This document shows, one piece after another, positions 33,037 to 45,945 of a stretch of DNA of 64,000 nucleotides. The stretch is taken from positions 1-64,000 of the forward strand of contig CALNHX010007773.1 in the NCBI GenBank assembly GCA_940337035.1. The letters are read 5' to 3'. The stretch comes from Agriotes lineatus. Lineage: Eukaryota > Arthropoda > Insecta > Coleoptera > Elateridae. The stretch's first letter is position 1. Every line of letters starts with the position of its first letter. The notes below the pieces were generated by a model that saw only the letters and a program-made list of their open reading frames with translations, searched no databases and was not told the DNA's origin. The position numbers and the translations under genes are program-made.

Positions 33037-33124
33037 ATTTTTGTGTGACTAATGGTCAGTATTCTAAACGATCCATAAATCATTAGGTAACTATTTGTGG
33101 AGTAAATTTACTTCCCCCAGTAAA

Positions 33125-33275
33125 CTAATACGCAAATAAACAAAAGCCTATTAAAATTTGTTAACTAATGAATAAAATGTCATAGACATTAACGTTTTTA
33201 TGGGCTTTTGATTACTTTAACGACGAATTAAAGTTAACCTATGCGGATTTATTTGCCAAATAAAGTTATTTTGCG
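33125..33275. mobile_element. diverged copy of the foldback MITE
   Basis: CAAAAGCCTATTAAAATTTG, then TTAACTAATGAATAAAATGTCATA and GAATTAAAGTTAAC match the loop and inner arms of 28713-28920 in inverted order. Confidence 0.55.
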
Positions 33276-33299
33276 TTTATAATAGGCATATCTAGGGAT

Positions 33300-34080
33300 T
33301 AAATTAATTTATTCCCAAAGTAAATTTATTTAGGAAATAAAAAGTTTTATAATACGTTTATATAAAAAAATATATTTTTGGTTTTAAGGCGCATTTAAGG
33401 AGAAGTAAGTGTATAGAATTACAAATATAATTAAATTCAACCGTTATACATATGTTTGGTCTGGTAATTAGCAATAAAAAGATATGTTCTATCGAGCAAT
33501 ACAAGAGGACACGGAATAAATATTCTAGGTGATTGCAATGGTATAATTAAAGTTTCTCAAAAAGACGAAAAATAAATTACAAGACCCTATAGCTACGAAA
33601 GGAGACAAGTCGGGGTAAAAAACCATTAGAGCTAACCTTCAAGCATAGGTATATTTTAGTATATATAACGAACACACTTTTTACCAGATAAAAAGTACAG
33701 AATTGTCGAGATAAAAAGAACATTTTTACTTCCGCACGATCTGGCGAGGTATTACTTTCAGGCCCGATCATTTTTCACTAATTTACAATTTTGCCGCAAC
33801 AGCTCATCAATCGCGACCAAACAAAATTATATAAAGGTCTTATAAAAGTACATAACCTTTGCGAAGTCAGCAACCGCTTTGGGGTTAAAGGAACGTCGGA
33901 AAATGCAGTTTAATGAAGGTGTCCCGCCGTTTGGATATAAACACGCTATCTCGTGAACATGGTAACCTATCAGGATTTCTGTTCTGTTGTGTGGAATATT
34001 AATTCAAAGAACCGAAAAGACTTTGAGCGAAAATGGTCAGTTTTCTCTGTATATGTTTTTCGATTTGTATTGATGATACC
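33300..34080. other. duplication-arm DNA without genes
   Basis: The latter part matches the right arm (33690-33830 direct, 33840 onward inverted). Nothing coding is seen. Confidence 0.45.
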
Positions 34081-34114
34081 ACTAATAGCCGTTAAGCGGC
34101 CGCGTAATTTTAGA

Positions 34115-34480
34115 GCACGGCGGTGTAGTACGAGTAGTACAGAGTTGGGCTACTGAGCTTAATGTCACGAGTTCGAAACTGGGTATCGACTGTATTTTGT
34201 TTAATTATTGAAAGATTCGGATTGCCACCTTTGAAATTAAATGCCACATTATAGGCGTGTGCTGTTCTCACACTGAAAGCACCGTTACAGGTATCACAAA
34301 AACTAATTTATTGTCTCTTAACGAGCGAGTGTCCCAAAGAGCGGATGGCAAAAAACATCGCATCGAACACTGTACCGATGTATCGGTAAGGCGCTTGCAC
34401 CATCTTATCTTATTTTGTTCTTGTAAGTAACAAACAATTTGTGAATAATACATTAACCAATTAACTAGCCAAAATAAACA
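34115..34480 (+). mobile_element. tRNA-derived SINE, left-arm copy
   Basis: The head GGTGTAGTACGAGTAGTACA (A-box-like) and CACGAGTTCGAAACTGGGTA (B-box-like) is spaced as in a tRNA. A body follows that is matched in inverse orientation at about 45610-45945. Confidence 0.5.
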
Positions 34481-34486
34481 TATAGT

Positions 34487-36190
34487 GTAATGCTAGACAA
34501 TTTAATAGGAACTGCTTGTAAATTTAAATACCTTTTGGGCAAATTAAAAAGAAAATGCAACAAATTTTTACTGTCAACTAAAATGGTTAATTGCCCCGTT
34601 CTTTATTTTATTTATTTACAATATTTTGTGTGAGACTAGCTCCGGCGAACATGAAATCAACTCATCTCAGGGTGGGTTCAATTTGAATGATTTTAAAGCT
34701 CTGTAGGATTTTTAATTCAGAGTAGGTTCAATAATCATAAATATTAGTGCATCTGCACTACTCAGTTTACTGCAATATAATTTCACAAATTTACGAAACA
34801 CGCAAAATGATCAGTTGGTGCTAACAACAAGAACACCACAGATAAATCAAATCTTCCGTTTAGCAACAACAAATTGAGTTTTGTTTTTAGCTGTGACGTA
34901 AATCGAAGCGCACTCGTCTTTTGCTTTACGTCTGGTAAACAGGCGTTCTTTCTTACAAATTTACGCCTCCAAGGGACGCTACCGCATTATCTCGACGCTG
35001 TGCTATGCCGGACACTTGGACACAAGCTGGACTGCTCGTAGAAGGCGTATTCTGACTGAACTTTGGTATCCCAGATCTGCAGCAACTTAAATCCTGTCAA
35101 AACGCCTACCTTTTTGTGGCGAGAACCTGGCTGCCACAGCAGCCGAAAGGACGCCGTCACTCTAAATCGCCTGAAGTGGCTTCTTTGGAACCAAATCTTC
35201 TCCGCACGTACAGTTACACTTCTCCTCTAGACGTAGGACATGGGATCTCTAGCTTTTGATGCTGGGAAAGTGCTCGTGACGACCTCCGAACTTGCCAGGT
35301 GCGAGCTGGACCCAAGACAAAATTTGCTTTTCACAATATTATTATTTTACGAGCTGTTTTAGTTTTAAAACTTCTCCCACATTTGCACAACGACTTGGTA
35401 AATAACTGGGTACACAAATTAGACTTCACAAACAACTTTTTATTTTAAAAATTGTATAAATTTCAGGAACTAATTTGCCCACAACTTTAAACAAATGCTA
35501 GTCGTAGCCTAGCAACCACGATCTGGATTTATTAAGAGGTAATAAGTTTTGTTAACATTTTTACATTATTAGAATAAAATATGATAACTTGATAACAAGT
35601 TTTCTCTAGTTCTAACGAATTGTCTTTTTCTTCCCATAAATGTCACTAATTATTGCTTTGATCTTTTAACACTCTTGTTTAAATGAACTGGCATTTTGAG
35701 TTCTATTTATTTAATACGTCACAAATGTTTCTCACTCGGTTGTTATCGTTTCACACTGATCTTTGCAGATTCTTAGCTTATCTTGCATCGATTTCTTTCT
35801 ACCCTTCAGCTATCTTGCTTTTAACTGGCCTTGTACGTTTATTAATACTTCACGCTCACACTTATTATGCACATAACCAATCTTTTTGCATTTTTCATTT
35901 ACATATGGTTCGGCTTCAAATATGCTCAAACCTATCAATTGAATTATATTGCATTAGCCACCTTAAATCTTCCTTTTGCTTAAACTTCAAACTCAACCCT
36001 TCCGAAACCTGCTTTACTTATGCTATTATTTACCCCTCAAATTATCCTTCTTGCATCGCACATCAAATGCATTTAATACATTCAAATACTGTCTAAGCTG
36101 CAATTAAATAAAATATTTAAAATCTGTGCTTAACTTGACTTTGTTCAATATTTCTCTAAGCATTCAGAATTAATTTTTGAGCAGTAAACC
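34487..36190. other. 1.7-kb stretch absent from the right arm
   Basis: Sits between two blocks that are adjacent in the right arm. It contains a GC-richer patch at 34900-35330 and a pyrimidine-rich 137-codon open frame at 35683-36096 without a recognisable domain. Confidence 0.4.
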
Positions 36191-36194
36191 ATTA

Positions 36195-36900
36195 CAATAG
36201 GTCATGAAAAATCAAGAAAGAGAAAATCAATCGGAAAAAGTTAGCCGATAAAATTAAAAACCAGAAAGAAAAGATTATTTAGCGAAAACTCAGTACTCTA
36301 GAAAATAAAAAGTTTGAACAGCAACAAATATGCAGAAAGATCCTACAAGAATAACGAAGAAGAACAAAACAAATTGGAAAAATCATTTAAAAATGCAGAA
36401 AATTTAAAGGAAAACCGTGAACAGAGTGTCAGAGAATATCGAATACTGTGTGTAATAAAGCTATCAAAGGCGGTGGGTAGAAAATTATTTATAGATTGCA
36501 ATCAACTGCTACAAGAAGTTAGACTGACAGGGTCATACGAGAACATAGAGTAGTATAGAAAGAAACATCAAATATACACAATTCCGTAGATTCAATAAAT
36601 GGATATAACATGAGTAGTGAGGAAATTTAAAGAAGTAGAAGCACCCCGGTGCAAATAGAATTATAATGAAATGTTAAAATACAGTGAGCTTTTAATACAT
36701 TTTTAGAAACAGAATATATGTCAAACCTATGGCAAAGTTCTGAAATAATTCTTCTGCATGAAAAAAAATTATAAAATAAGAAACTACAGACAATGATCAT
36801 CTTTGCTACAGAGTGACGAGCTTAATATCTAACATACATAAAATATTTGAAAGAATAATAAAGAACATAATATGCAAAACTTATTCCACCATCGATTATC
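36195..36900 (+). pseudogene. decayed LINE: linker and reverse transcriptase fingers
   Basis: Many stops and shifts, but pieced over frames it shows APRCK-like (family APGxD), NEMLKYSELL, LWQSSEIILLHEKK, then RNYR and YLTYIKYLKE/IHKIFERIIKN. These match the order of the finger region of a LINE reverse transcriptase (PG.DGI..EMLK, W..S.IILLHKKGD, NYRPISL, YKIFERII). The same segment recurs inverted at 42520-42740 and 43511-43865. Confidence 0.5.
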
Positions 36901-37382
36901 TCTATGTAGTTGCTTTCATATTACATTTTAACATCTAGTTAAGAAAATATCAAAATTACATTTGATATTATCATAGGTTAAAGTCCTTGAAAGGTACCTA
37001 TTACAATTTTGTTTACAAGCATGCTATTTTGTTATTTACTGAGTACATAATTATTTCAGAGAGTTGCAAATTAAATGCCACAGCACCTTTTTAAATAGAC
37101 TCTGTTAACTTCACTTAGTTAATTTTTAAATGTAATTAGGTGGTCTACATTGTCAAGAAAAATAAATCATACTGACAGCATGTTCTATAGAAATGAAATC
37201 AACTATACCTTGCATTAAATAGTAAAGAAACACAATGAATCGTTATTGTTGTTAGGAATCTTAGCTCAATATCAGTGGTTTGTTTACCTTCTTCTTTAAT
37301 AATCTCAGTGATGATGTCTTTGCCCGGCTCTTTATTATTTTTAATTCTTTATATCCTTCTTCTTCCTCTTATATTAGATCAG

Positions 37383-37632
37383 TGGTCTGTTTTAACCACG
37401 AAATCGTGGTTCTACGAGCCCCCTTTGCTCGTAATCCGGGTAAGTGGTTAGCCTTGCCCTTCGAAATTGAGGAAGAGCTTCTTTGTTAGGGGTTAACGAC
37501 TACCACAGGAGTTAGCGTTGTAGCTAGGGAGCGTACGACTTTTTAAATCATTCTGCAGTCACCGGGAATCGAAACCGGGCCGGCCCCCTCAGAATCGAGC
37601 ATTTGATCGCTGGGCCATCCACTCACCTTCAA
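37383..37632 (-). mobile_element. tRNA-derived SINE
   Basis: On the minus strand the head contains TGGCCCAGCGATCAAATGCTC and a strong B box GGTTTCGATTCCCGGTG (complement of about 37560-37576). A body runs to about 37383. Different sequence from the SINE at 6959. Confidence 0.6.
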
Positions 37633-38560
37633 TTGCTTTTCCGATTACGTCTTCTGCTACGTTCGGTAGAAAGTTTAGGCCGAGAATCCTTTACTATTTC
37701 TTGTGCTTCTAGTGTCGGCTGTTGCTGTGTCCTTTATTTCATTTTTTTTTAATTTCTTCTCCCGAATCATGTTGTAATACAATTACACGGCCTCTTCTTA
37801 GTTTTAGTCTTAAACATTGTGTTACTATATTTCTCTTATAGTATTGTGTTGTATCTTCTCGTATAACTTTCCGAACTAGTTTATTCACTTCTGCTTATTC
37901 CATTGTTGTCTTTTGCCGTGAGTGAATAGCTTTTTCTTCACTCTATAATTTATTATATTTTAATTTCTTTGGGTTCTTTTTTCTTGCTACTTTTTCCGGT
38001 TTATTTCTAGTTTTTATTATTATATCGCCTAAATTGTTTAAGTAATTTCGAATCGTTGTTTAACTTCTTGTTTATATTCTTGTGTTTTTGTTCGCAGCAT
38101 GTCTATTTTGGTTATTTTATTTACCATTTGATATCGCTTTAGTTTAGTATTTATTTTATTTAGCTTTTGACCATTCCATGTTCACTTTTTATTGTGAAGG
38201 CATTTCAGGCTGTAACAGCGTGTATACGTATGTATATTCGTTTTGGGGTATCACTATGCCATCTATCTCGTTTCGGGTGTACCCATCTGGATTTCCTCAT
38301 GCCCTGTTTCTTTTTAAAGACGTTATTTGTGGCATAAAGTTGTCGCTCTTCTATAAAGTTTATTGCCGTGTCCTTATCCGTAGTTTCTTAACCTGTCTTC
38401 ACTGTCTTCATTCATTGCTTGGCAATATAATTACCAATGATTACATTATCTATCACATTTGTATTTACTTCTGTTGCCTTTTTTATGTTTTGATGGAGAT
38501 GGTGTAGGTCCTCCTCTTTATGGGCTGCTGTTGTGTCGTATAGTTAAACCATTTTCGCAT
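37633..38560 (-). pseudogene. decayed minus-strand LINE linker
   Basis: Read on the minus strand over shifting frames it shows QEYKQEVKQRF, then KLVRKVIREDTTQYY and LKLRRGRVIVLQHDSGEEI. This resembles the linker between endonuclease and reverse transcriptase of LINEs of the type seen at 36.2 kb. Heavily decayed; low confidence. Confidence 0.3.
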
Positions 38561-41500
38561 TGACTTTCTCGTCTATTTGGATTAGTGGTAGAGCTACTCC
38601 ATTAGAAATACATATACATTTAGTTGTATGTTGTACCACGTTTTTGTTAATATAAATCTTAAACCTTCGGTGCTAGCGTCTATTTGCCTTTATAGTAGAA
38701 CGCTCTTTCTGGTTGTAATTGTAAGCACCCTTCGTCTTTTGCTCTAACTCTCCACAATCCGAGAATATGTTACAGGCGAAATCGGTATTAACGACACAGA
38801 ACAATTTTTTACAGTGCAACTACTCTTCAAAACAAACCGTTAGTTTGTTACTTCATAAAAACTACACAATCGGAAAAATCACGCAGAATCGCTGCCGTAA
38901 CCCCGTTACGATGGGTTGTAACAAAAGGTTGCTCTAGCTTAAAATGCTCAGCGAAAAGGGCGGTTTCTATACGACCTTAGATTAGGACTACGACCGGTAA
39001 ACGATATGTGGGTGATAAATATTGAAGCGCCACCCCGTTTGTTGTTACACCCGTTGACTCTAAAAAAGGAAACAAATAAGCAGCGGCAGCATCACAAACT
39101 TACCTTTAGTTAATTTTCTCTTAAACTCCCCTGTATTCTTACCAAGATAACAATACAAATACGTATACAACAGTTGATATATGAAATAATAATGCACCAA
39201 GTACTTAGTTAAATAAAATCTATTGAGTTTAAAATAGGTGAAATAATTGCAGACACATAAAATCCAATAAATGGGTTAGTAGTTTTAAAATTACTTGACA
39301 GGAACGACGTTTACTTACAATAGTGACATCAGCAATCGTGAATTTAACAACAACAAAACTTACTACGGCGATATTTTTTGAAAGATTATTAAAAGCCAAA
39401 CATACAATCTCAAACTAGGTGCGCATCGACTTTTGCTTAAATTACGCATGTACATCTTCCGAATAACGTAGCACAAAGGGGTTTACAGTGCACTATAAAT
39501 AACTAGGGACAAATGCCTGGTTTGCAGAATCCAGGGCAGTCAACATTGATGTCCAGCGAAGCTGCAAACAACTGGTAAAATCAGAAACTGCTAACGGTGT
39601 TTGCGGAATGCGGGAACAGGGCTTTGAGGTTATGGTTATCACGCCAGGAGTTAAAACGGTAGAATTCCTCAAGGGTAAATGGACGTCGCACAACAATGTT
39701 CAACATGCGAAGTCAACACGACGTCTGGGTTAAGATAGAGGTAGTTGCTTTAAGATTCCGTTAAATGATCAGCTAAAGCGGTAATTGGGGGTCTTGCAAC
39801 CTCCCGGTAAAGATTCTTTCAACCACTACTAACTTATTTTCATCCCTTCACCTCTGACACTCATTTTCGCGCAACGGCTAACTGTTGCCACGAAAGAAAA
39901 CACTCACTACTTCAATAGGCACAAAAACCGACGAAAAGCACACAGCATACTAAGACTTCGGGAAAGTTTTCGTCTGCATGACGACAAATTTTGCAGACAA
40001 TAGTCCTCCAGAGCGGTGCTTAAGATACGATAAACGGACTACGTTATTTCATCCGGTGAAGAAAACATATGTAAATTTAGAACTCCCATAAATAAACTTG
40101 AATCGATAATCCTCCAGTAAGCTGAGAAACGCTGCTATTTAAAACAAACATAATAAAGTTTTGACTGCAACAGTAAACTATTAAGTTACGCTTAAGTTAT
40201 ACGGGAAAAATACTACAATATCAGTTACAAATGCGGGAAAATGCAGGAAAGCGCTAAATTTCGTAAATTGTCCTCAAAAATATCACAATTCACTCTTCAT
40301 GTCTAATTCTCAGGTCACTTAATCTGTCATCACTTGAAATAGACCGCATTAATTATTAATTTCGTTATTTGTTTACTAACCTCCTGCTCCATCCACTGTC
40401 TAGATGCTGTTTTGTTAAGAAATTTTGGAATGCATGGAGACTATGGGCTGTTTCATTTTTCTGCAAGTAATATTGTTAATCCAGGATACACCTGTTCACA
40501 ATGAGTCATTCTGGATCAGACCTTACAGAAATTACCTGTTGGTCCACGTGAAGTATTCTATTTTCCTTCTATTTTCTCCGGTCCGCTACCTGAACCTGAA
40601 GACGAAGCTGTAGGAAATAAATACATAAGGATAATCTGTGAAGTTTATCTAAGGACATCAGCGTGTGAAAAATAGAAGAAAAGGTTCAATATTTTCGATT
40701 ATAGTGAAGTATAGCAAATATCCGGAGACTTGAAATGGAAATACTGCGCCCATGCTAGGCAGATAACGTGGTAATTTTCAAAGTCGAGTCTTAACAAGAT
40801 ATGTTTGAGGGTAATTTTAATGCCAAACATTGAATTCAGCTTCTTTTAGCCTTTGGTAATAAACTATGACAACAATCTGTTAACGTGCAGGCTAAAATGA
40901 AACAGTGAGTAAACAATATGTTTTCATAAATTTATTGTTATTATTTCATAATACTAGATTATTAAATTTTAGATTGTGGTTTACAGGGATTGCGATTTGA
41001 TTAACATTAGAAACTAGCGACCACTACTCACCAGATAAATATGTAAAAGGAAGCACCACGAAAGGATTTAACATAAAAATCAATAGCAACTACCGCTCCC
41101 AACTGCTACAGGTGCAACCTGATCCATCAGTGAAGAAACAAAGTCGAATAATTATTGAGTCGGCAGTTTCCAAATTAACTAATCGGAAATGATTTGCGAC
41201 AAGGTGCTTACATTTCCCTTTTCCAAGAGCATGACGAGTGAAACTTTTACATTGTGTCAGCAGCGATGAATTATGGTTACGTCAGTAAGTGTCTAAGCAT
41301 CTTCAAGAGAAAGATGCATTGGAGAAATTGCAAACGTGAGCTATGGTTGCAGCCGGCTGATATCTGAAGGTCGTAGGTCACCCGATTCCTCAGTTTTTGC
41401 ACTCTTCATTCAATTCACGTTCAGGTTAGATTGGTCTAAAATCGAGGATTAATTAAGCGTGTCTTCGTATTCAAATCGAATTTGCTAAACCTATACATTG

Positions 41501-42519
41501 CCAAGAACCCTGAGCATTGACCTTTCACCTTCGCTCTCGCGGAAGATTTAATGCAAATGTGGTCCGGAAGGATGCCTTTCACCGTACGCACTTTTATAAG
41601 GCTTGTGTTGACGAATATTCCAGTTTTTGTTACACAATTAGCCTAGAGAAATGCCTAGGAGCGAAATATCAGTTATTGTGCAACTCTGAAGCTACTATTT
41701 GATTATGTCGCACTTTTAGAAAGCACAAGCACTGGATACAATACAATTCTGAGAAAAATAAACAAATATTTAAGTGCCGGAATAAAGTTTTTTCATTTAT
41801 CTATCATATTGGTCATAGGATTTATACTTGTGCCAGGTTAACAAACTTATTTCTTTATCTTTATAGAACGAAGCATATACAATTTTATTTTCAATTTTTT
41901 ATGCAATTTTATTGTTAGTAATGCACACTTCGTATTGAATGTAACTGAAATGTAATGATATCAGAATCAGCACTAAGGTCAACAAGTGTTAACTCACCAG
42001 ACGGTGCTAAGAGATTTTTGTAGCACCAATTATTATTATTATATCTAACTCGAAGATTAATTGGGGAGGGGGGTTGAGACCCTGATCTAAACCGTTCTCG
42101 AACTTACAACGCCGCAACCACATTTATAGCTAAAATTCAGGTTTTATCCATATAGCTTTCCAGGTGTACTTATAACTAAACTGCAAGGTTTAAATCCGGA
42201 ACCGTACAGGATTACGCTTTAACAGAAGACTTAAGTAGATCAAAAATTTTCGAATCGGCGTGCGAGAAACATCAGGTACAATAAAAAAGACCCCATTTAG
42301 ACATTTGTTAAAAATAATAGGCAAACGATGGAAAAGGAAGGCAGCACACAATAAAATTCGATACAAGAATGCATAATCTGGAACACTCTGGAAACAATCA
42401 AATAAACAAATGCGGAATCTCAATTGTAATAAATAAAGAAAAACTTCCACTGTATACCTATTTTTAATAATATATTATTAGCAGTGCACAAGCAAACACT
42501 TCTTATTCTATCGGTGTTT
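38561..42519. other. centre of the inverted duplication, no gene
   Basis: No matching inverted counterpart found by eye, no ORF with a domain, no tRNA. Scattered moderately GC-rich patches (38870-39070, 39480-39720) are unassigned. Confidence 0.4.
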
Positions 42520-43025
42520 TTTATGCAGAAGAATTATTTCAGAACTTTGTTATTGGTTTGATATATATTCTGTTTCTAAAGATGTATTAAAAGCTCGCTC
42601 TACTGTAATAATTCACTATAATTTTATCTGCACTTCGGCTTCTACTTCTTTAATTTCCTTCCTCACTACTTATATTATATTAATTTTTTGAATCTTCGGA
42701 ATCTATATGTATATTTAAAACATGAATCGTTTTTATTTCGACATCTATTTTTAGACTTCCACCCGGCCGATTTCGATAATTCTTTTTTTAAATAAAAGCC
42801 GTCACCGTGCAGATGTGCACAAAAGCCCTACATTACAAATAACTGCATAACTTTTAGAGAAAACCCAAAATATTGTATCCCGTAAGTGACGTAGCTTTAG
42901 CTTCCAACCCGAAGCAGTAGAATAAGTAAACGCCCGAGGTCGGCCCGCGGTGTTCTGTTAATTTTTGGAATGGACCACTGTACCGGCACGAATTTGTTTG
43001 TGTAAAATACGGCGTAAAATGCGTC

Positions 43026-43509
43026 ATGGCTTGACATTACAAGTAATATTCACTCACATGAAACACCAAATAATAGACCTGACATTATAGCGGGTGTTTT
43101 TAATGCAAAGGTGAAGCAATTGTTGACGCTGATTAATAAGAATAACAACAATGTTAAAGCGTTCATTTATACTGTTGAATTTCAAATGCGAAGATTGCCC
43201 TATGCCCACTTATTAGTCACTCTTGAGGATAATTGTACATTTCGTAAAGTTGAAGATATTAATAAAGTTGTATCAGCTGAAATTCCTGATCGTAACAATG
43301 ATGTTACCCTATTTAATTTAGTTAAAGATCACATGGTGCATGGATCTTGCGGAAGCTTAAATCCGTCTTGCATTTGCATGGATAATGGACATTGTAAGAA
43401 AGGCTTTCCAAAACAATTTTCTGAAAAAACTAAAGAAAATGTCAACGGTTATCCAATCGTTACAAAGAAGTTTTGTAACTTGCAAACTATTTTGCAACGG
43501 GTCCACTAG
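43026..43509 (+). pseudogene. Helitron Rep/helicase fragment
   Basis: The reading frame shows WLDITSNIHSHETP, then RPDIIAGVFNAKVKQLL, then VEFQMRRLPYAHLLVTLE, then HMVHGSCGSLNPSCICM and CKKGFPKQFSEKT. This is the N-terminal nuclease region of Helitron Rep proteins. The HUH motif, usually LPHAHLL, has Tyr for the first His, which should abolish nuclease activity. The frame stops at 43509, where duplication-arm DNA resumes, so only about 160 residues of a protein of more than 1000 remain. The upstream 270 bp are of unknown origin. Confidence 0.85.
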
Positions 43510-44469
43510 TGGTATTTGATGTTTCTTTCTTTATTACTTTATTTATTCGTCTCACCATGTTAATCTAACTTCTTGTAGCAATTGATTGCATTTTATAAAT
43601 CTTTTTCTCACCACCGTTTTCCTTTCTGGTTCTCTGAGTCATCTAATCTGTCACTCCATTTTTTCCATTCCCTGGATCCCTGCAATTTGCTTATCATAAC
43701 TAGTTTATCTTAGTATTTCTTGAATTATTTTCATCTCTGTTCTTTTTATATCGCTTATGATGACGCGTTTGGCAGTAGTCGATATTCTGTTTGACACTGT
43801 TTTCGTTTTTCTTTAGATTTTCTGTATTTTTAAATTATTTTTCTAATTTCTTTCATCCTTTTTTATTTTCTCGCATACGGTAGTATAGAGAAAGTATTGT
43901 AATCGTCAAAAAAATCGACTTCGAGATTTTGACGAATCTTGACGTTTTAGACCTCCTAGAGTCCGAAAAAACAATTTTTCGAATTATGTCTGTGCGTGTG
44001 TGTGTGAACACGATAACTTAAAAACGAAATAAGCTAGACCCTTGAAATTATGTAAATAGTCATTATTCAAAATTTGTAGATTCCTGTCAAATTTTGAGCG
44101 AAATTGGTTAACCGGAAGTGGCACTTTACCTAAACAGGTAGCGGTACCTATTCAAGTAAAGTACCAGTTTGCTTCGAGATATTTGAACAAAATTTTGTAC
44201 ATACATTTCTTATGTAGAAAAACTACCAGATATTACATTTCAGCATGATCGGTTAACCGGAAGTGGCATTTTACCTAAACAGGTAGCGGTATCCATTCAA
44301 GTAAAGTACCAGTTTGCTCCAAGGTATTTGCACGAAATTTTGCACATACATTTATTATTGAGAAAAACTCCCAGATATAAAATTTCAGTATGATAGATTA
44401 ACCTAAAGCGGCACTTTACCTAAACAGGTAGTAGTTACCTGAAAATGTAATTTTATCGCTGTATGTATA

Positions 44470-45378
44470 CAGTGTGGTCCATTAAGTGTGCAACAAATGG
44501 GAATTTTTTTTATTAGTTGTACAATCGAAATTTAAATATTGCCAAAAGTTAGTGCATGTTTGATAACCATATCAGATGCCCTTAGAATGGCTTCAAGTCA
44601 AACAATATACAGGGCAGGACAAAAAATATGAAATTCGTTCAAGAACAAAGTTACCTTATTTAAAAAAATATAGCAAAATTTTATTGAGAAAAGTTGTTTA
44701 GAATTAAAAGTTATGCTCAAATACAAAGTCACGGCCTCCTATTCGAATTTTGATTCTTTTTTGGAAAATTTTGTATTACCCCCGTATGATACATATTTTT
44801 ATTATTTTGATTTTATATGTATTTAAAGTAGCCACAAGCACATCCCTTTTAAATAACTTTTAGCAACTTGAAGCGTATTTGTAAAATTTACTTGGATTTA
44901 TATTTTTTTAGGTAAGCGTCCACTTCATTTTTGTTGCAACGATATTTAACAGAACTTTAGAATTTCGCAAATATTCTTTTTAACAAGGCAAATGCTTTAC
45001 TAATAATAATTTACATATGAAAAACTCTTATTAAAATCAGAATAATAAAAATACGTATCATACGGGGATAATACAAAATTTTACAAAAAAAGAATCAAAA
45101 TTCGAATAGAAGGCCGTGACTTTGTATTTGAGCATAACTTTTGATTCTAAACAACTTTTCTCAATAAAATTTTGCTATATTTTTTGAAATAAGGTAACTT
45201 TATTCTTGAACGTATTACATATTTTTTGTCCTGCCCTGTATATTGTTTGACTTGAAGCCATTCTAAGGGCATCTGATATGGTTATCAAACATGCACTAAC
45301 TTTTGGCGGTATTTAAATTTCGGTTTTACAACTAATAAAAAAATGTCCCATTTGTTGCACACTTAATGGACCACACTG
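44470..45378. mobile_element. palindromic MITE, outer
   Basis: Ends CAGTGTGGTCCATTAAGTGT and its complement, with TA duplication (44468-44469 and 45379-45380). The outer parts (44470-44609 and 45241-45378) form a near-perfect hairpin of about 138-bp arms. Mariner/Tc1-type ends. Confidence 0.8.
44610..45238. mobile_element. palindromic MITE, inner
   Basis: Ends CAGGGCAGGACAAAAAATATG and its complement with TA duplication (44608-44609 and 45239-45240). Inverted arms of about 200 bp surround a unique core of about 220 bp. It sits exactly at the symmetry centre of the outer MITE. Confidence 0.8.
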
Positions 45379-45609
45379 TATACGTTGCAATAAACTTTTC
45401 AAATTTGCTATAAAACAAGGCGAATGCGAGAAAGTCTATGGGAGCACACTCCCGATTTTTGTTTATACTTTCCGGCTCTTTCTGTATATTTGTTGTGTTC
45501 AAACTCTTTATTTTCCAGATCTTGGGTATCTGAGTTCTCGCTAATATAATATTGTAGTCCTAGTCGTTAATATCCGCTAACTTTCTCTTTTTCTTGATTT
45601 TTTATGACT

Positions 45610-45945
45610 TTTATGTTTATTTTGGCTAGTCGATTGGTTAATGTATTATTCACAAATTGTGTATTATTTAGAGTAACAAAATAAGATAAGAAGGTGCAAC
45701 CGCTTTATCTATACTTCTATCCGCTCTTTCGGACGCCCGCCCTTTAAGACGCATTAATTTAGCGTTTGTAATGTCTTAAAATGACGCTTCCAGTGTGGGG
45801 ACAAAACACGCCTATAATGTGGCATTTCACATTCAAAGGTGACAATCCGAATCTTTCAAAATTAAATAGAAATACATTCGATACCCAGCTTCGAACTAAT
45901 GACATTGAGCTCAGCAGCCCAACTATGTACTACTACACCACCGTG
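45610..45945 (-). mobile_element. tRNA-derived SINE, right-arm copy
   Basis: Inverted match of 34115-34480. On the minus strand CGGTGGTGTAGTAGTACATA and TTAGTTCGAAGCTGGGTATC give the A- and B-box-like parts. Confidence 0.45.

Larger units (their letters stand above)
26878..36800 (+). repeat. left arm of a large decayed inverted duplication
   Basis: Blocks matching the reverse complement of the right arm: 26878-27132 with 50205-50465; 27280-27952 with about 49500-50140; 28945-29235 with about 49345-49470; 31490-32330 with 48540-49300; 33840-34480 with 45610-46215; 36195-36330 with 45480-45610; 36380-36580 with 43511-43800; 36580-36790 with 42520-42700. Block 32330-32600 plus 33690-33830 matches 46310-46740 in direct orientation. 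Divergence looks like 10-25 percent by eye. No gene of its own is recognised. Confidence 0.7.
43866..45465. repeat. repeat with GAGAAAGTATTGTAATCG head and about 150-bp tandem units
   Basis: Starts TTCTCGCATACGGTAGTATAGAGAAAGTATTG and ends GAATGCGAGAAAGTCTATGG. Between about 44100 and 44450 the unit containing GGTTAACCGGAAGTGGCACT and ACCTAAACAGGTAGCGGTA repeats two and a half times. The nested MITEs at 44470-45378 interrupt it. No protein recognised. Confidence 0.6.

Noticed and set aside
35683..36096. 137-codon open frame
   Set aside because: Pyrimidine-rich sequence avoids stops; no recognisable domain and no support from the other duplication arm.
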